Positions 35,086-43,016 of a stretch of 64,000 bases of DNA are shown here, piece by piece. The DNA is from Leifsonia shinshuensis (GTDB taxonomy: Bacteria > Actinomycetota > Actinomycetes > Actinomycetales > Microbacteriaceae), in contig NZ_JACCFL010000001.1 of the NCBI RefSeq assembly GCF_013410375.1, positions 2,604,001 to 2,668,000 on the forward strand. Direction: 5' to 3'. Every line of letters begins with the position of its first letter. The first letter of the stretch is position 1. Made by a program: the position numbers and the translations under genes. The notes below the pieces were generated by a model. The model saw only the letters and a list, made by a program, of their open reading frames with translations, was not told the origin of the DNA and did not search any database.

Positions 35086-35709
35086 ATGGCTGCCTCAAGT
35101 GATCGACTGGTCTGGATCGACTGCGAAATGACCGGACTCGACCTCGAGGTCGACGAACTCGTCGAGATCGCCGTGGTCATCACCGACTTCGAGCTCAACG
35201 TGCTCGACCCGGGGATCAGCATCGTCATCAAGCCGGACGCCTCGGCGCTCGCCAACATGAGCGAGTTCGTGCGCGACATGCACACCACGTCCGGCCTCAT
35301 CGAGGAGATCCCGCACGGCAAGAGCCTCGCCGAGGCCGAGTACGAGGTGCTCGAATACGTGCTCAAGTTCGCGCCGACCGCACGCAGCGCGCCGCTCGCG
35401 GGCAACACCATCGGCACCGACCGCATGTTCCTCGCCAAGTACATGCCGCGCCTCGACAACCACCTGCACTACCGCAACGTCGACGTGTCCTCGATCAAGG
35501 AGCTCGCCCGGCGCTGGTACCCGCGGATCTACTTCAACGCCCCCGAGAAGAACGGCGGCCACCGCGCCCTGGCCGACATCCTCGAGTCCATCCGCGAGCT
35601 CGACTACTACCGCGCCGCCGCGTTCGTCGGCGAGCCGGGACCCACCACCGAGGAGACCCAGGCGGCCGCCGCGGGCGTGGTGGAAAAATGGGCCTCCCGG
35701 ATGTATTAG
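35086..35709 (+). CDS. orn: Oligoribonuclease
   Basis: A 207-residue DEDDh 3'-5' exoribonuclease that degrades 2-5 nt RNAs and pGpG to mononucleotides. The exonuclease motif [10 protein letters not shown] supplies Asp12 and Glu14, [16 protein letters not shown] the second Asp, and [11 protein letters not shown] the His-Asp end. Leaderless start behind TAGACT. The tRNA-His gene follows after 61 nt. Confidence 0.96.
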   Translation: MAASSDRLVWIDCEMTGLDLEVDELVEIAVVITDFELNVLDPGISIVIKPDASALANMSEFVRDMHTTSGLIEEIPHGKSLAEAEYEVLEYVLKFAPTARSAPLAGNTIGTDRMFLAKYMPRLDNHLHYRNVDVSSIKELARRWYPRIYFNAPEKNGGHRALADILESIRELDYYRAAAFVGEPGPTTEETQAAAAGVVEKWASRMY

Positions 35710-35769
35710 AATCGATGAGTTGCCTCGAACGGAACGGCCAGCACAGCTGCCGAACCGGACGCGGAACAT

Positions 35770-35846
35770 GGTGGGTATAGCTCAGCTGGTAGAGCGCCTG
35801 GTTGTGGTCCAGGAGGTCGCGGGTTCAAGCCCCGTTACTCACCCCA
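35770..35846 (+). tRNA. tRNA-His (anticodon GTG), CCA encoded
   Basis: Acceptor GTGGGTA/TACTCAC, with G at 35770 as the extra G-1 pairing C73. Anticodon stem CCTGG/CCAGG around TTGTGGT gives GTG. The T arm is CGGGG-like with TTCAAGC. C73 is followed by an encoded CCA (35844-35846). A 14-bp terminator hairpin follows directly. Confidence 0.96.
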
Positions 35847-35851
35847 AAGGA

Positions 35852-35883
35852 CTGAAGGGCACGTCGGAAGACGTGCCCTTCAG
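35852..35883. terminator. Terminator after tRNA-His
   Basis: CTGAAGGGCACGTC and its exact complement form a 14-bp stem with a GGAA tetraloop, followed by CGTTTC. It also closes the converging ArsR-type gene. Confidence 0.85.
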
Positions 35884-35887
35884 CGTT

Positions 35888-36463
35888 TCACTCCGCACTG
35901 CGGTGCAGGACGAAGATGCCTCCGTGCGCGGGCAGGTGACTGCGCTCGTGGTCGGTCTCCACATACGAGTCGATGACCGCGACGATGCGGCGATCCAGCT
36001 CCTCGACATCTTCCGGCGACAGGTGCAGCGAGAACCGCGCGAACGTCGCGATGGAGGACGGCCCCGCCTCCGCGAGCTCCTGCTGAAACGCCTCCACCGG
36101 CGCCACGGTGCGGCCGGTGTCCTGCTCATCGAGCGCCATCGACAGCCACCAGCTCCGCCCGGTCGACCGGTACGGCTTCTCCAGAGCGCCGCTCTCCCCC
36201 GACCGCACCTCCGCCGGCTCCAGGAAGCCTGCCGCCACGAGCTGGCGGACGTGATAGTAGACCGTGCCGGCGTCCTCCCCCAGCCGGTCGGCGAGCTGCT
36301 TGTTCGTCAGCTCGTGGTCGCCGCACAACCGCAGGATGCGCACCCGGAGCGGATGCGACAACGCCTTGATCTCCCGGGCGGTGGCGGGGCGTCGCTTGGC
36401 GTCCGGGTCGGCGGACGGGCCGGGCACGTTGCGCGCGGCCTCGGCGGGTGTCGGAGCAGCCAT
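35888..36463 (-). CDS. ArsR-like winged-helix transcriptional regulator
   Basis: A 191-residue HTH_20/ArsR-type regulator. The DNA-binding region is ALSHPLRVRILRLCGDHELTNKQLADRLGEDAGTVYYHVRQLVAAGFLEP. No metal-binding Cys pair is present, so it is not a classical metal sensor. The longer C-terminus (SWWLSMALDEQ..., HLSPEDVEELDRRI) probably dimerises or binds ligand. TATCCT (complement of 36471-36476) is 7 nt before the ATG. Divergent from an MFS gene with inverted repeats at that gene's -35 box, hence a likely repressor of it. Confidence 0.88.
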   Translation of the reverse strand: MAAPTPAEAARNVPGPSADPDAKRRPATAREIKALSHPLRVRILRLCGDHELTNKQLADRLGEDAGTVYYHVRQLVAAGFLEPAEVRSGESGALEKPYRSTGRSWWLSMALDEQDTGRTVAPVEAFQQELAEAGPSSIATFARFSLHLSPEDVEELDRRIVAVIDSYVETDHERSHLPAHGGIFVLHRSAE

Positions 36464-36470
36464 AGCCCCG

Positions 36471-36476
36471 AGGATA
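36471..36476 (-). promoter_or_regulatory. -10 box of ArsR-like gene
   Basis: TATCCT on the minus strand ends 7 nt before the ATG, predicting a leaderless regulator mRNA. Confidence 0.5.
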
Positions 36477-36482
36477 CCCGCT

Positions 36483-36533
36483 CGATTGAGTTCTCTGATA
36501 TCGATTGAGATTTCTCAATCGGCGTGCCAGGGT
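36483..36533 (+). promoter_or_regulatory. Operator-promoter of the ArsR-adjacent MFS gene
   Basis: CGATTGAG-N4-CTCAATCG is a perfect inverted repeat at 36502-36521, and a further CGATTGAG half-site lies at 36483-36490. TTGAGA (36505-36510) inside the left arm is a good -35; after 17 nt comes CAGGGT (36528-36533), then 7 nt to the GTG at 36541. A repressor on the repeat would block the -35 box. Confidence 0.65.
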
Positions 36534-36540
36534 GGAGCAC

Positions 36541-37800
36541 GTGGCATCGGAACCCCTCGGAGCGCGCTACTGGACGCTGTGGACCTCGTCGGCCCTCTCC
36601 AACCTCGCCGACGGCGTGATGAAGGTCGCGCTGCCGCTGGTCGCCATCCGGTACACCGACTCCCCCGCCCTGATCGCCGGCCTCACGTTCGCCTTCACAC
36701 TGCCGTGGCTCGTGTTCGCCCTGCTCGCCGGGGCTCTGGCCGACCGGTACGACCGGCGCCGGCTGATGCTCGCCGCCAACATCGCCCGAGCCGCGTTCCT
36801 CGGGTTCCTCACGATCGCCGCCGTCGCCGGCGCCGGGTCGATCTGGATGCTGTACGCCGCCGCCATCTGCATCGGCGTCGCCGAGACCGTGTACGACACC
36901 TCGTCGCAGTCGATCCTCCCGCAACTGGTGAGCAAGCAGTCGCTGTCCCGGGCCAACGGCCGGCTCTACGCCGCCGAGCTCACCACCAACCAGTTCGTCG
37001 GGCCGCCGCTCGGCGGGTTCCTCGTCGCGGCCGGCATCGGCGTCGCCTTCGGCGCGCCCGTGCTGCTCTGGGTCGCCGCGATCGGGATGCTCCTCCTCGT
37101 CCGCGGCCGCTTCACGACCGACCACCCGCGCACCACGACCATCCGCGCCGACATCGGTGAGGGGCTGCGCTTCCTGCGCGGGAACACGCTGCTGCGCACG
37201 CTGGCGATCATGGTCGGCGGCTTCAACTTCGCCAGCAGCGCCGTCTTCACCGTGTTCGTGCTCTATGCGGTCGGCCCCGGGTCCGCGATGAAGCTCACCG
37301 ACCCCGGCTACGGCCTGCTGCTCACCGCCTCGGCGCTCGGGAGCGTGGCCGGCACCTTCCTCGCCGAGCCCGCCGAGCGACTGTTCGGCCGCTCCCGGGC
37401 GCTGCTGCTCACGGTCTTCGGGTCCCTCCTCACGGTCGCCACTCCGGCGTTCACCACGAACCCGTACATCATCGGCGCCGGATTCCTCCTCGGCGGCATC
37501 ACCGTCTCGATCTGGAACGTCATCACCGTGTCGCTGCGGCAGCGGGTCACGCCGCAGCGGCTGCTCGGCCGGCTGAACTCCGCCTACCGCCTGCTGGCCT
37601 GGGGAACCATGCCGCTCGGCGCCGCCGCGGCGGGCGTCATCGCCCAGTTCTTCGGCATCCCCGCGGTGTTTCTCAGCATGGGCGCGATCGCGCTGGCGAT
37701 GCTGATCGGGATGATCTGGGTCACCGATGCGCGGATGTCCGCGGCCGAGACGGCGGCCGAGGAGGCCGACGAGCGCGACCACGCGACCTACGGCCGCTGA
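36541..37800 (+). CDS. MFS transporter controlled by ArsR-like regulator
   Basis: A 419-residue 12-helix major facilitator. The loop motif is AGALADRYDRRRLMLAANI, and VYDTSSQSILPQLVSKQSLSRANG is typical of MFS_3-type exporters. GTG 36541 is the start that fits the promoter spacing. The divergent ArsR-like gene and operator imply inducible efflux. Substrate unknown. Confidence 0.87.
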   Translation: MASEPLGARYWTLWTSSALSNLADGVMKVALPLVAIRYTDSPALIAGLTFAFTLPWLVFALLAGALADRYDRRRLMLAANIARAAFLGFLTIAAVAGAGSIWMLYAAAICIGVAETVYDTSSQSILPQLVSKQSLSRANGRLYAAELTTNQFVGPPLGGFLVAAGIGVAFGAPVLLWVAAIGMLLLVRGRFTTDHPRTTTIRADIGEGLRFLRGNTLLRTLAIMVGGFNFASSAVFTVFVLYAVGPGSAMKLTDPGYGLLLTASALGSVAGTFLAEPAERLFGRSRALLLTVFGSLLTVATPAFTTNPYIIGAGFLLGGITVSIWNVITVSLRQRVTPQRLLGRLNSAYRLLAWGTMPLGAAAAGVIAQFFGIPAVFLSMGAIALAMLIGMIWVTDARMSAAETAAEEADERDHATYGR

Positions 37801-37836
37801 GGCGGGCGGGCGCGCACACCGGGCTATCAGGATTCA

Positions 37837-37854
37837 CCGCGGGATCGCCCGCGG
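37837..37854 (+). terminator. Hairpin after MFS gene
   Basis: CCGCGGG and CCCGCGG form a 7-bp perfect stem with an ATCG loop 36 nt downstream of the MFS stop. No U-tract follows. Confidence 0.55.
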
Positions 37855-37934
37855 AAGGACGCCGAGAGCGGGCGTGCACACGACTTTTCCAGGGTTCGTA
37901 CCCGAGTCGTCCAGAGTAGGCGTCTAGCGTAGTC

Positions 37935-37977
37935 GGACGACGGCAGAGATCGCCGTCACGTGCTGCGCCGTGCGTCC
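37935..37977 (+). ncRNA. Candidate structured leader RNA, perfect three-way junction
   Basis: GGACG (37935-37939) pairs CGTCC (37973-37977). Inside, ACGGC (37940-37944) pairs GCCGT (37952-37956), and CACG (37957-37960) pairs CGTG (37969-37972). The three helices abut with no unpaired junction bases. It begins 5 nt after a TAGCGT box and lies about 220 nt upstream of a secreted wall-lytic gene. I know no family that it matches. Confidence 0.4.
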
Positions 37978-38196
37978 AACCCCCCGAACCCCCGGACGTC
38001 ACCCCCGAAAACCTGGTGCGGCACACCCGCGTCGAACGCCGCGCCTCGCCGACCGCCCGGTCCCGTGGCGCTTCCGTGCATCCCGGCGCGGTTGCCAGCC
38101 CGTCCGAGAGCGCTCCCCCGCGAGCGTTCTCCGCCGTGCGCGCCTCCCGCCCGGGATGCCGCGCGGCCTGGCGGGGAAGCCCGATCCAGGAAATCT

Positions 38197-39000
38197 ATGC
38201 TCAACACTCTCAGCCACGCCGTCCGTTCGTCCAACCTCTCGGTCGGGCGCGTCATCTCCAGCGCCGCCGCCATCATCATGTCGGCGAGCATCATCGCCCC
38301 GATGATCGCCCAGCAGCAGGAGTCGGAGCGCGCCACCCAGGAGCTCTCGCAGTCGACCGGCATCCACCACGACCAGCTCGGCGTCTACGACAAGCTCTGG
38401 CGCGACCGCCTCGAGGGCGTCGCCCAGCAGAGCCTGACCAAGGCCGAGTCCACCGTCCAGGCGAACGGCGCGAAGGCCGACGTCGCCGCCGCCACCTCCG
38501 CCGCGAAGACGGCGATCGCCGGGCTCGACGGCTACAAGAAGCTGGACGACTCGCAGCTGCGCAAGCAGATCGATACCACCGACGCCGCCACCGCCGCTCT
38601 GGCCGCGGCCGGTGTCGCCTCCGACCAGAAGGCCGCCGCCGCTGCTGCAGCCGCTGCCGCCGCGGCCGCCGCCGCGCAGGCGAACGCCAACACACCCGAC
38701 GGCGCCCGTGCCGCAGCCCAGTCCATCATGGCCAGCACCTACGGCTGGGGCGGCGACCAGTTCCAGTGCCTGAACAGCCTCTGGACCAAGGAGTCGCACT
38801 GGGACTACCAGGCCTCCAACGGCAGCAGCGGCGCCACCGGCATCCCGCAGGCGCTGCCCGGCAGCAAGATGGCCACGTTCGGCAGCGACTGGGCGACCAA
38901 CGCGACCACCCAGATCAAGTGGGGCCTCTCCTACATCAAGGGCTCGTACGGCACCCCGTGCAGCGCGTGGAGCCACTCCGAGGCCATGAACTGGTACTGA
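38197..39000 (+). CDS. Secreted lytic transglycosylase-like cell-wall protein
   Basis: A 267-residue exported protein. The N-terminal signal/anchor helix is about 17-40 (VGRVISSAAAIIMSASIIAPMIA). A helical stalk with an uninterrupted poly-Ala stretch (about 145-160) leads to a C-terminal domain CLNSLWTKESHWDYQASNGSSGATGIPQ...GSDWATNATTQIKWGLSYI. That is the SLT/aggregation-promoting-factor-like lysozyme fold with catalytic Glu in KESHW. Two Cys residues (CLNSL, TPCSAW) may bridge. The ATG at 38197 follows AGGAAA. Likely cleaves or remodels peptidoglycan. Confidence 0.82.
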   Translation: MLNTLSHAVRSSNLSVGRVISSAAAIIMSASIIAPMIAQQQESERATQELSQSTGIHHDQLGVYDKLWRDRLEGVAQQSLTKAESTVQANGAKADVAAATSAAKTAIAGLDGYKKLDDSQLRKQIDTTDAATAALAAAGVASDQKAAAAAAAAAAAAAAAQANANTPDGARAAAQSIMASTYGWGGDQFQCLNSLWTKESHWDYQASNGSSGATGIPQALPGSKMATFGSDWATNATTQIKWGLSYIKGSYGTPCSAWSHSEAMNWY

Positions 39001-39044
39001 GCCGCTCCGGCTCGGACAGACAGAGGGGACGGCGGCCGCGCCGG

Positions 39045-39050
39045 TAGACT
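39045..39050 (+). promoter_or_regulatory. -10 box of the MetE-like gene, leaderless start
   Basis: TAGACT ends 7 nt before the GTG at 39058, the same spacing as at orn. Confidence 0.6.
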
Positions 39051-39057
39051 CACGCAG

Positions 39058-40191
39058 GTGAGCACCGGCCAGGCCCCCGTCCCCTCTGCCGTTCCCAACG
39101 GAGAGGGCATTCCCAGCGGAGCGACCATTCCCAGCGGAGGGGGCTCGCCCGCCATCCGCGGCGCGCACCTCGTCGGGAGCGTCAATCTCCCCGACGCGGC
39201 CACCGTGTTCCGAACCGTGAGCGAGCACCTCGGCGACCGACTGCGCCGCATCCCGGATGGCGAGGTCGGCGAACGCTTCTACTGGATCCAGTTCCAGACC
39301 AAGCGGTTCGACACGATGGCCGGGCTCTCCCGCATCCCGGTCGAGCCCTACTACCTGCGCGAGGTCTTCGACGGCCGGCCGTTCCGGCTCGACGACGGGG
39401 TCGCCGCGAGCGACCTGGTCTTCCCCGACCTCGGCTACGCGGAGGCCGCGCTGGCGTCCTACGCGGAGTTCGCGCGGCAGCGCGCGGCCGGCGTCATCGC
39501 CGACGGCACGCGTTTCCAGGTCTCGCTCCCCACGCCGGCCGCGGTCATCGGCGCCTTCGTGGTCCCGGAGGACCGGGCGGCGCTCGAGCCCGCCTACGAG
39601 CGCGCGCTGTTCGGCGAGCTGGACCGGATCCTCGACGGCATCCCGCACGACGACCTGGCGATCCAGTGGGACACCGCCGTCGAGTTCGCCCTGCTGGAGG
39701 GACGGATCGAGCCGTGGTTCGCCGACCCCGGCTCCGACGCGGTGCTGGACGGCGTCGTGGCGCGCTCCGTGCGCCAGGCCGCGGCCGTGCCCGACGACGT
39801 GGAGGTCGGCTACCACCTCTGCTACGGCGACGTGGAGGAGCACCACTTCGTGCAGCCCGCGGACGCCGGGTGGCTCGCGGCGGTCATCGCGGGCATCCTC
39901 GCCGACGCGCCGCGACCGATCGCCTTCTTCCACCTCCCGGTGCCGATCGAGCGCGACGACGCCGCGTACTTCGCGCCCCTGGCCCCGCTCGACCTCCCGG
40001 AGACGACGGAGCTCTACCTCGGCCTGCTCCACCACGAGGACGGCGTCGACGGCGCGCTCCGCCGGGCCGCCGCGGCCGCGACCGCGCGCCTACGGTTCGG
40101 CGTCGCCACCGAGTGCGGCTTCGGCCGCGGGCCCTCCGAACGGACCGCCGGCCTGCTCGACCTGCATGCCGCGGTCGCCGGGGCCTGGTGA
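39058..40191 (+). CDS. UROD/MetE-like TIM-barrel protein of unknown function
   Basis: A 377-residue protein beginning with a Pro/Gly/Ser-rich stretch that contains the repeated codons for IPSG. It then has the pattern AHLVGSVNLPDAATVFRTVSEHLGDRLRRIPDGEVGERFYWIQFQ and ends with FGVATECGFGRGPSE. This resembles uncharacterised proteins of the cobalamin-independent methionine synthase/uroporphyrinogen decarboxylase superfamily. The Cys in TECGFG could be a metal ligand by analogy with MetE, but the MetE N-domain is absent. GTG 39058 is a leaderless start. The minimal-zincin gene follows after 2 nt. Confidence 0.72.
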   Translation: MSTGQAPVPSAVPNGEGIPSGATIPSGGGSPAIRGAHLVGSVNLPDAATVFRTVSEHLGDRLRRIPDGEVGERFYWIQFQTKRFDTMAGLSRIPVEPYYLREVFDGRPFRLDDGVAASDLVFPDLGYAEAALASYAEFARQRAAGVIADGTRFQVSLPTPAAVIGAFVVPEDRAALEPAYERALFGELDRILDGIPHDDLAIQWDTAVEFALLEGRIEPWFADPGSDAVLDGVVARSVRQAAAVPDDVEVGYHLCYGDVEEHHFVQPADAGWLAAVIAGILADAPRPIAFFHLPVPIERDDAAYFAPLAPLDLPETTELYLGLLHHEDGVDGALRRAAAAATARLRFGVATECGFGRGPSERTAGLLDLHAAVAGAW

Positions 40192-40193
40192 CA

Positions 40194-40547
40194 ATGCCGC
40201 TCCACCTGGACGCCGAGGCGTTCGAGAGACTGGTGACCGACGAGCTCGACGAGCTTCCCGATGAAATGGTCGACGGACTGGACAATGTCGTCTTCGTCGT
40301 CGAGGACCGCCCGGAGGACGGCTCCCTCGACCTGCTCGGCCTGTACGACGGCGTCGCCCTGACCGAGCGCGGCGCCTACGGCTTCGGCGAGATGCCGGAC
40401 CGCATCATCCTCTATCGCGAGCCGCTGCTGGCGATCTGCGCGAACGAGGACGAGCTCCGCGACGAGATCCACGTGACGCTCGTGCACGAGATCGCGCATT
40501 ACTACGGCATCGACGACGACCGGCTGCACGAGCTCGGCTGGGCCTGA
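40194..40547 (+). CDS. Minimal zincin metallopeptidase-fold protein (PF06262)
   Basis: A 117-residue protein with the zincin motif HEIAHYYGIDDDRLHELGW near its C-terminus, the HExxHxxGxxD pattern of the small MpxA/DUF1025 family common in actinobacteria. The ATG at 40194 lies 2 nt after the upstream stop, so the two genes are co-transcribed. A proteolytic activity is inferred from the fold only. Confidence 0.85.
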   Translation: MPLHLDAEAFERLVTDELDELPDEMVDGLDNVVFVVEDRPEDGSLDLLGLYDGVALTERGAYGFGEMPDRIILYREPLLAICANEDELRDEIHVTLVHEIAHYYGIDDDRLHELGWA

Positions 40548-40808
40548 TCGGCGGATACCGGAACACATGAATCCCGGTGTTCATTCCGGCGCTCATATCG
40601 TCTTCGGCGTGCTAACCCGCGGGTGAATCCTGGCGGTGCCGGACCGGGGTTCCTCCGGATCCCGGGGCCGGCACCCGCGGAATCTCCCTGTTTCCCGGGA
40701 TATCGCACTCGACGGCCTCGACATGCCGCCCTCGCCTCGTTGCTATAAACCCCTCACGCGACTCGCCTCCCGCGATGCGCGCTGACGCAACGAAACGAAA
40801 GGGTGGCA
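40548..40808 (+). other. Intergenic region upstream of the surface-protein gene
   Basis: 261 nt without a gene. It contains GC-rich hairpin potential around 40632-40675 (GGTGCCGG.../...CCGGCACC), which may terminate the upstream operon, and the promoter for the next gene near 40741-40749. Nothing else is apparent. Confidence 0.6.
40741..40749 (+). promoter_or_regulatory. Extended -10 promoter of the LAYTG surface protein
   Basis: TGCTATAAA is a TGn extended -10 with a near-consensus TATAAA hexamer, rare in this GC-rich window. Transcription would start near 40756, leaving about 50 nt of leader with GAAAGGG before the ATG. Confidence 0.6.
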
Positions 40809-42959
40809 ATGCCCACATCCGCGAACGCCGCGAAACGCGCGGCTCGCCCCGGACTGATCCTCGCGACGGTCGTCGGAGTCCTGGTGTCGCTGGCCGCGAC
40901 CTCCGGTCCGGCAGGCCCGGCGACGGCCGCAGGGACGCTCGACTGCTCCGGCACCACCTTCTACGGCGTCGTGCCTGCGGCGTCCGGGGTCCCCGGCTCC
41001 GCGGACCTGGTGAGCATCGACGGCTCCTCCGTGGGCGGTGCGCAGTTGAGCGCCGCGGTGGAGTCCACGACAACGATCCCGGGCGTCCTGCCGAACGCAC
41101 TCGGCGTCGCGATCGGCGGGACCGCGGCCTTCCAGGCCTCGGACAGCGGGACCATCGTGCAGGGCTACGACGCCGCGACCGGCGCCTGGACGGTCTACTC
41201 CGGCAAGCCGGCGCCCGGCTCGACCGTGACGGCCGGGGCGGTCGATCCCACGACCGGGATCTACTACTTCGGCGATGTCGGCGCCGGCCAGCTCTGGGGC
41301 TTCGACACGAAGACCGATCAGATGATCAGCCCGAACCCGCTCGTCACGTTCGTACCCAACCCGGGTCAGCTCAACGGCGACATCGCGTTCGACGGCGGAG
41401 GCAACCTCTACATCGTCACCTCCTCGACCACGGGTGGGACGCTGGAGGCGATCAGCGCTCCGCTCCCGCAGACCTCCGCGCAGGCGGGGACGCTCTCCCC
41501 GGCGCTCCTCAGCACCTTCGCGGTCCCCGGCGGGGCCGCCGTCAACGGGATCGCCTTCGACGGCAACGGCACGCTCTACCTGAGCCAGGGCGGGACGAAC
41601 GGCGTCTTCTCCATCGACCCCGGCACCGGCGCCCTGGACGGGAACCTGACTCCGCTCCCCGCCGCGCTGACGGGACCGGCGGGAGTCGGGCTCGTCGACC
41701 TGGCGAGCTGCGCCTTCCCACCCGCCGTCAGCGCGCAGAAGAACGTCGTCGCGCGGGTGAACCCGACCGACCAGTTCGCGCTGCACGTGACCGGCCCCTC
41801 GGTGAGCCTCCCCGCCGCGGCGGTGACCACGGGCACCGCGACCGGGCTGCAGCACGACGCGGACGGTCGCGTGCTGCAGGCCGGCCCGGCGCTCGCCCGG
41901 TACGGCGACACGTACACGGCCAGCGAGTCCGCGATGGGAACGACGAACCTGGCGCAGTACGTCTCGACGTACACCTGCGTGGACACGCTGAACCCGGGCA
42001 ACCCGCAGTTCCCCATCACGGGCAGCGGGACGACGGTCTCCTTCGCGCTGGCGACCTACGCCGGCGAGTCGCCTTCCGTGATCTGCACGTTCACGAACGC
42101 ACCGCGGGCCGCCTCCCTGACACTGACGAAGACGGCGAGTCCGGCGACGATCGCGAAGACGGGCGACACGGTCCACTACACCTACACCGTGACCAACACC
42201 GGCAACACGACCCTGACCGGGATCGGCGTCACCGAGACGGCCTTCACCGGGACGGGGACCGCCCCGACGCCTGACTGCCCGACCACGACCCTGGCGCCGG
42301 CCGCCAGCGTGCAGTGCACCGCGACCTACGACGCGACCGCGGCCGACATCGACGCGGGCACCATCTCGAACACGGCCGTGGCCGACGGGCAGGACGCGGT
42401 GGCCGGAGCCGTGACGAGCCCGGCTGCGACGGCGGACGTGACCGCCGATCGGTCGCCGAGCCTGACGCTCGACAAGAAGGCCGACCCGGCCACCATCACC
42501 GGCGCCGGCCAGCCGATCACGTACTCCTTCGTGGTGACCAACACCGGCAACGTGACCCTGACCGCGGTGGGGATCACCGAGCAGAGCTTCTCCGGCAGCG
42601 GGGGCCCGCTGACGGTGACGTGCCCGGCCGACGCCACCCTGGCCGCGGGCGCGACCCTGACCTGCACCGCCGACTACCGGTCGACCGACGCCGACTACGC
42701 CTCCGGAAGCATCAGGAACACGGCCACCGCCGACGCGACCGACCCTGCCGGGGCCGCCGTGCACTCGGCGGAGTCCACCGCGGTCGTGGAGGCCATCCAC
42801 CTGGCCATCGTCAACCCGCCGGCGCCGAACCATCCGCTGGCCTACACGGGGAGCGACGTCCTGACCTGGCTCGCGCCGCTGGCCGGCCTGCTGGCCCTGG
42901 CCGGGACCGGCATCGCGATCATCGCGTCGCGGCGACGGGCGGCCCGCACGAAGGGCTGA
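40809..42959 (+). CDS. Large LAYTG-anchored cell-surface protein with DUF11-like repeats
   Basis: A 716-residue exported protein. A signal peptide of about 42 residues precedes a beta-propeller-like domain (about 45-305; phrases such as GVAIGGTAAFQASDSGTIVQGYDAATGAWTVY and IAFDGNGTLYLSQGG). A Cys-containing beta domain follows, then two DUF11/DUF7507-type repeats of about 120 residues (SLTLTKTASPATIAKTGDTVHYTYTVTNTGN and SLTLDKKADPATITGAGQPITYSFVVTNTGN). The C-terminus is LAYTG, a hydrophobic helix and RRRAARTKG, the class E sortase signal. I start at ATG 40809 after GAAAGGG. Probably covalently attached to the wall. Confidence 0.86.
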   Translation: MPTSANAAKRAARPGLILATVVGVLVSLAATSGPAGPATAAGTLDCSGTTFYGVVPAASGVPGSADLVSIDGSSVGGAQLSAAVESTTTIPGVLPNALGVAIGGTAAFQASDSGTIVQGYDAATGAWTVYSGKPAPGSTVTAGAVDPTTGIYYFGDVGAGQLWGFDTKTDQMISPNPLVTFVPNPGQLNGDIAFDGGGNLYIVTSSTTGGTLEAISAPLPQTSAQAGTLSPALLSTFAVPGGAAVNGIAFDGNGTLYLSQGGTNGVFSIDPGTGALDGNLTPLPAALTGPAGVGLVDLASCAFPPAVSAQKNVVARVNPTDQFALHVTGPSVSLPAAAVTTGTATGLQHDADGRVLQAGPALARYGDTYTASESAMGTTNLAQYVSTYTCVDTLNPGNPQFPITGSGTTVSFALATYAGESPSVICTFTNAPRAASLTLTKTASPATIAKTGDTVHYTYTVTNTGNTTLTGIGVTETAFTGTGTAPTPDCPTTTLAPAASVQCTATYDATAADIDAGTISNTAVADGQDAVAGAVTSPAATADVTADRSPSLTLDKKADPATITGAGQPITYSFVVTNTGNVTLTAVGITEQSFSGSGGPLTVTCPADATLAAGATLTCTADYRSTDADYASGSIRNTATADATDPAGAAVHSAESTAVVEAIHLAIVNPPAPNHPLAYTGSDVLTWLAPLAGLLALAGTGIAIIASRRRAARTKG

Positions 42960-42969
42960 ACCGCCTGAC

Positions 42970-43008
42970 CACGGTGCCCCGGGAGTCGCCGACTCCCGGG
43001 GCACCGTG
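42970..43008. terminator. Strong bidirectional terminator after the surface protein
   Basis: An 18-bp perfect stem (CACGGTGCCCCGGGAGTC and complement) with a GCC loop separates converging genes. It is the longest stem in the window. Confidence 0.85.
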
Positions 43009-43016
43009 CTGAGCCG

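Larger units (their letters stand above)
37801..38196 (+). other. Non-coding interval with hairpins and leader of the wall-lytic gene
   Basis: Between the MFS stop and the ATG at 38197 I see no convincing gene. It holds a hairpin at 37837-37854, a nested hairpin at 37881-37909 (CGACT/AGTCG outside GGGT/ACCC), a TAGCGT -10-like box at 37925-37930, and a compact branched element at 37935-37977. The remaining 220 nt are C-rich with weak pairing and end in AGGAAA before the ATG. The region probably includes a long 5' UTR. Conserved c-di-AMP (ydaO) riboswitch landmarks are not visible. Confidence 0.6.

Noticed and set aside
37801..38196. ydaO (c-di-AMP) riboswitch upstream of the wall-lytic gene
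   Set aside because: The conserved GGGGAACCCA and GAACCCG..AGCUAACC-type blocks could not be found.
37960..38196. N-terminal extension of the wall-lytic protein
   Set aside because: The in-frame upstream stretch is Pro/Arg/Ala-rich with no start signal; the signal peptide begins naturally at ATG 38197.
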